Source: Pseudomonadota bacterium (GTDB taxonomy: Bacteria; Desulfobacterota; Binatia; Binatales; Binataceae). From it: a DNA stretch of 35,892 nt. Location: NCBI GenBank assembly GCA_021324455.1, contig JAJPJA010000153.1:1-35892 (forward strand). Reading direction: 5' to 3'. Position 1 is the first letter of the stretch. Each line of letters opens with the position of its first letter. Shown here piece by piece: positions 32,863-35,892 of the stretch. The position numbers were made by a program, and so were the translations under genes. The notes under the pieces are model-generated. The model saw only the letters and a program-made list of their open reading frames with translations, searched no databases and was not told the DNA's origin.

Positions 32863-33792
32863 TCAGAACAGCGCGACGGGATTGGCGGGTGACCCGGTGC
32901 CGCGCTCCAGGATCAGCGGCAGCAGGCTGAACATGAAGTCATAGCGGCGGGTTTGCGCGCAGCGCGCGGCCAGCGGCTCCAGTTCGGCATTGTCGATCAG
33001 ATGCACCCCCATCATGACCAAAGTGCCGGTATGGATCGGCATCCCCAACGGCGCCTCGTAGCCGGAGGGCAGCACGTCGCTGATCGCGTCGGAGCCCAGC
33101 ACCGCAATCCTGCGCCCGTGAAGCCATTCCAGACACGAGGCGTGCAGCCCGGGCATCGCGCCCGCCGCGCTCGCCCGCGCACCTTTGACGCCGCGCAGTT
33201 TGAAGCGTCCGGTGCGGACCAGCAGCACGTCGCCTTCTTCCACCTTCACCTGGTGGTCGCGTTCGGCTGACTCCAGGTCTGCGGGATAAATGGCGCCGCC
33301 GGGCTCGATCCATTCCACACCGCGGATTTTGGGAATGTCGAGCAGCACGCCGCGGCTGATGATACCCTCGCGGCAGACGTCGATGGCGCATTTGTGCGCG
33401 CCCTGGAAGTCGACCTCGTTCATGTCGAAGCCGTTATACATCCGCCCGCGCCAGAAGTGATGGCACAGGGCGTCCAGATGGGTGGTGGCCAGGCCGTGGG
33501 GTTCGATGGCGAAGTAATCAGCGGCGCCGGAGGAGCCGAGCGGATGCCCCGCGACGCCGGATCTGATCATGAGATGGGTTACCGGGCGGGGGTTGTCGCG
33601 CGAGGCGCGCGTAGCCAGCGGACGGCTGATCGAAACCGCCTCGCCGGTTCGCACCAGGCGCGCCGCGGCGGCGCGTTTTTCGTTGCTGATGAAGTTGAGC
33701 GCGCCGCGCTGGTCGTCTTTGCCCCAGCGGCCCCAGTTGCTGACCTTCTCCATCAGGCCGGCGATTTGCGCGGTGGTGTAGCTGGTTGACAT
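32863..33792 (-). CDS. Cyclase family protein (kynurenine formamidase-like)
   Basis: 309-aa metal-dependent hydrolase of the cyclase/KynB fold. The motif GLATTHLDALCHHFW (101-115) carries the metal ligands His105, Asp107 and His111 or 112. Others are KCAIDVCREGIISRGVLLDI, EEGDVLLVRTGRF, and GLHASCLEWLHGRRIAVLGSDA near the end. Subfamily members hydrolyse amides or lactones; this branch is of unknown substrate. Start ATG 33790-33792 after GGAGG (8 bases); the frame is open upstream but without such a site. Confidence 0.92.
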   Translation of the reverse strand: MSTSYTTAQIAGLMEKVSNWGRWGKDDQRGALNFISNEKRAAAARLVRTGEAVSISRPLATRASRDNPRPVTHLMIRSGVAGHPLGSSGAADYFAIEPHGLATTHLDALCHHFWRGRMYNGFDMNEVDFQGAHKCAIDVCREGIISRGVLLDIPKIRGVEWIEPGGAIYPADLESAERDHQVKVEEGDVLLVRTGRFKLRGVKGARASAAGAMPGLHASCLEWLHGRRIAVLGSDAISDVLPSGYEAPLGMPIHTGTLVMMGVHLIDNAELEPLAARCAQTRRYDFMFSLLPLILERGTGSPANPVALF

Positions 33793-33901
33793 CGCATTGG
33801 CCTCCGCGTCGGGGTACGCAGGCATAGCCAGGCGGGCTCCGGCCCGCGACTTCGGCAGCAAACAATGGCGCGCTAGGGGCGCCCGCCCTATGGTCGGATC
33901 A

Positions 33902-33931
33902 GCGCGGCGACACCCGCGGGCATCGCCGCGC
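33902..33931 (-). terminator. Hairpin after glycine-zipper lipoprotein copy 2
   Basis: GCGCGGCGA (33902-33910) pairs with TCGCCGCGC (33923-33931), with an inner CCCGCGGG in the loop. It starts 5 bp after the stop of the minus-strand gene. No T-run follows. Confidence 0.55.
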
Positions 33932-33935
33932 CGCC

Positions 33936-34289
33936 TTACTCGGTCTCCTGCTGCGTCTTCAAGCTCTGTATCTCGCGCCGCTGGCGTTCAATCTCGCGCT
34001 GCTGTTGATCGATCTGCGATTGCGTCTGTGCCTGTTGCGCCTCCTGGTTCTGCATCGCATTGCCGACCGCAAAACCGCCGACGCCGCCCAGCGCGCCGCC
34101 GATCGCCGCGCCCGCGCCCGGAGCGCCCACGGCCGCGCCGATGATCGCGCCGGTGGCCGCGCCCAGACCGCCTCCGAGCAGCGTTCCCTTCTCACGCGTG
34201 CTCAGCGGCTGTCCGCTGCATCCCGTTGCTCCGATCAGCACCGCCAGACAGAGCAGGCCAACCGCGAAACCCTTCCAAGACCTGAACAT
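33936..34289 (-). CDS. Glycine-zipper lipoprotein (copy 2)
   Basis: 117-aa paralogue of the protein at 31219-31569: lipobox GATGC (Cys24), CSGQPLSTREKGTLLGGGLG, a glycine zipper (GAATGAIIGAAVGAPGAGA) and a Gln/Arg/Glu-rich coiled coil ending QQETE. Coiled-coil length and the GNAMQNQ hinge are shared. Probably an outer-membrane lipoprotein. GGGAGG lies 8 bases before the ATG. It is 80 bp after the beta-repeat gene on the same strand, so co-transcription is possible. Confidence 0.88.
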   Translation of the reverse strand: MFRSWKGFAVGLLCLAVLIGATGCSGQPLSTREKGTLLGGGLGAATGAIIGAAVGAPGAGAAIGGALGGVGGFAVGNAMQNQEAQQAQTQSQIDQQQREIERQRREIQSLKTQQETE

Positions 34290-34369
34290 GTAAACCTCCC
34301 GAGGAGCGAACCCCCTTTTTATTGGATGGACGATATCCAGCCGATTCCTGTTTGCGGTTGCCTGACAAA

Positions 34370-35005
34370 CTATTGCGCGGGCGCCGGCTGCATCGGAAGA
34401 CCCGCGATCGACTTGCCGCTCTCGTCGGCCAGCGCCAGCCCCGGTTTGCCCGAACTAGTGACGTGCAGTTCCGCCCGGTCCTTGCCATTCTGGTCGAACA
34501 ACGCCAGCGCCGGAGCACCGTCGCTGGACAGCCCAAGACCGGCGCGCGCCAGACCGCTCTTGCTGTCATAAAGCGTCAGGCTGACCTCGCCGCCGGCGGT
34601 GGAGGACAGACCGGCGACCTGGTTGCCGTCGGCCGAAAAGATTCCGATTCCGGCCTGGCTCCGGGACGGAGCTCCCACGCCCACCACCACCCGCCGATTG
34701 CCTTCGGCGTCGTAAAAACCGAGCGAGGAGCGGCCGTCGGAGCCAACCTTGAGTTCCGCCCGTTCCTTGCCGTTCTCGTCGTTGAGATAAATGGCGGCGC
34801 TGCCCTTGTCGCTTACCTGGAGCACGCCGCGCTGATCGCCGTTGCGCCCGAGCAGAACGAACCTTTCGGCTTCGATGGTCCGGGGGTGATGCGCATGGCG
34901 CAGGGCGAAGGCGTTGCTTGCTCCGAGCATCGCCGCTCCCGCCCCGCCGATTACGCCGCCGACCAGCGCCGTCAGAACCATCAACCAGGGTTTCCTGTTA
35001 TCCAT
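34370..35005 (-). CDS. Membrane-anchored beta-repeat protein
   Basis: 211 aa. Residues 8-30 (LMVLTALVGGVIGGAGAAML) form a membrane anchor or signal peptide. The rest is a chain of about 20-24-residue repeats of the form FVLLGRNGDQRGVLQVS, IYLNDENGKERAELKV, GFYDAEGNRRVVVGV, LTLYDSKSGLARAGLGL and LALFDQNGKDRAELHV, with D-x-x-G-x-x-R turns. This looks like a right-handed solenoid or stacked beta-hairpins and is common in uncharacterised secreted proteins. Function unknown. The ATG at 35003-35005 has GGGAGG 7 bases upstream. Confidence 0.85.
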   Translation of the reverse strand: MDNRKPWLMVLTALVGGVIGGAGAAMLGASNAFALRHAHHPRTIEAERFVLLGRNGDQRGVLQVSDKGSAAIYLNDENGKERAELKVGSDGRSSLGFYDAEGNRRVVVGVGAPSRSQAGIGIFSADGNQVAGLSSTAGGEVSLTLYDSKSGLARAGLGLSSDGAPALALFDQNGKDRAELHVTSSGKPGLALADESGKSIAGLPMQPAPAQ

Positions 35006-35348
35006 GTTTACCTCCCTGAGATCAGAGTGAGCCTTTTGGTCTGCAAATTGAAACGGCCGGCACTGCCCGCCAGCTTTGCGCCGCGCGCCGGCCATGCTTC
35101 TTCAAGCCCGCGGCCCACACGCGGCCAAACACATCTTGCGAGCATAATACCGACTGCTTTTACTTTCAGCCACAGGTTTTGAGCAAGACACCGCCGCCTG
35201 CGGTTTGACAGGACGCGGCCGCCTGTGTTTGCATCCGCCAGATCCACTATGCCCGGCATCACAACGCCTGGAAGGATTCGACGATGATCCCACGCGCGCC
35301 AATAGCGGCAGCGATCGATCCGGCGGCGTCCGCCGCTGCGCGCAGCCG
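35006..35348. other. Divergent intergenic region
   Basis: 343 bp between the beta-repeat gene (-) and the MFS gene (+). It must contain both promoters. CATAAT (35143-35148) is a lone -10-like word on plus. No ORF or strong dyad was seen. Confidence 0.4.
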
Positions 35349-35892
35349 ATGAGCCGCGAACAGCGCCGTGGATGGGTCGTGATCGCCGCCTTATGGGTGG
35401 TGATGTTTCTTACCATCGGTTCGACCATCAGCACCATCGGCATCTTCTTCAATCCGCTGATTCATCAATTCGGCTGGACCCACGAACAGGTCTCGCGTCT
35501 GGCCACCGGCTACATCCTGTGCATGGGACTGACGGCGCCGCTGGCGGGCTGGATGCTCGACCGGGTGCCGGCGCAGGTGCCGATGGGTCTTGGGGTGAGC
35601 GCGGTGGCGGCCGGCTATCTGATCGCCAGCCGCGCGGAGTCGCTGGCCGCGCTGGTCGGTGCGTTCGGACTTATCGGTGCCGGAGTCGGCGGCTCCTCGC
35701 TGGTGCCGGGTACGATTGTGGCCGCCAACTGGTTCAAGGAGCGTCGCGGACTGGCGATCGGCGTTGCGGTATGCGGCAGCGCGGTCGGCGCCACGCTGAT
35801 GCCGCCGGCGGCGGCGCATCTGGTGATTGTCCATGGATGGCGCGTCGCGATGCTCTATATCGGCGCGCCGAGCCTGCTGCTCGCGCTGCCCG
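35349..35892 (+). CDS. MFS transporter, N-terminal part
   Basis: About 181 codons up to the window edge. From ATG 35349 the protein begins MSREQRRGWVVIAALWVVMF and shows about five to six membrane helices: VVIAALWVVMFLTIGSTI, YILCMGLTAPLAGWML, LGVSAVAAGYLIAS, LVGAFGLIGAGVGGSSLVP and GLAIGVAVCGSAVGATLMPP. FFNPLIHQFGWTHEQVSRLAT and WFKERRGLAIG are typical of the oxalate/monocarboxylate-type MFS group. Substrate unknown. No good ribosome-binding site precedes the ATG, so the start may be slightly different. Confidence 0.83.
   Translation, partial: MSREQRRGWVVIAALWVVMFLTIGSTISTIGIFFNPLIHQFGWTHEQVSRLATGYILCMGLTAPLAGWMLDRVPAQVPMGLGVSAVAAGYLIASRAESLAALVGAFGLIGAGVGGSSLVPGTIVAANWFKERRGLAIGVAVCGSAVGATLMPPAAAHLVIVHGWRVAMLYIGAPSLLLALP

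Overview
This is a GC-rich stretch of bacterial chromosome (clearly above 60 % GC by eye) with densely packed genes, many GTG starts and many lipoproteins. OmpA, LpoB/CsgG-like and DUF1329 envelope proteins indicate a Gram-negative cell. GatCAB, RNase G, a hisS-aspS pair, DksA-like and DUF6496 proteins, and a set of amidohydrolase, FAA-hydrolase, LLM-oxidoreductase, cyclase, GMC and SDR enzymes suggest a soil or sediment member of the Desulfobacterota/Binatota (former Deltaproteobacteria) grade. That placement is inference from gene content; no rRNA or tRNA gene is visible.

Layout. 1-5.3 kb (minus strand): gatB (cut by the window edge), gatA, gatC, an alpha/beta hydrolase, peptide deformylase and an SDR, with one small coiled-coil membrane protein on plus. 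5.3-8.3 kb: an M23 peptidase, a DksA-type zinc-finger protein with an AT-hook-like tail, and a small secreted protein. 8.4-12.5 kb: a D-aminoacylase-type amidohydrolase with an 18-bp palindromic operator candidate, and two DUF6496 basic proteins flanking a FAA-hydrolase gene. 12.5-14.1 kb: an OmpA lipoprotein and a bfd-bfr iron-storage operon with a readable promoter and Fur-like box. 14.1-18.4 kb: GMC oxidoreductase, DUF1329 protein, SDR. 18.4-22.8 kb (minus): smc and an HNH nuclease, with perfect tandem DnaA boxes between them. 23-29.9 kb: rng, hisS, aspS, an envelope lipoprotein and a SnoaL-like protein on plus, with a hemerythrin on minus. 29.9-31.0 kb: an anomalous island with an AT-rich operator-like region, a Cys-rich small ORF and a phage small-terminase-like Zn/HTH ORF, riddled with near-perfect GC-rich palindromes. 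31.2-35.9 kb: paralogous glycine-zipper lipoproteins on either side of an LLM oxidoreductase and a cyclase, a beta-repeat membrane-anchored protein, and the start of an MFS transporter.

How it fits together. Much of the window is translation and chromosome housekeeping: the GatCAB amidotransferase, deformylase, HisRS, AspRS, RNase G and SMC. AspRS carries the His of non-discriminating enzymes, which matches GatCAB acting on Asp-tRNA(Asn). The housekeeping genes left of about 22.8 kb run leftward and those right of it run rightward. With the DnaA boxes, this makes an origin, or at least a DnaA-controlled site, near 22.1 kb worth testing. The least explained part is the palindrome island at 30.29-30.73 kb.
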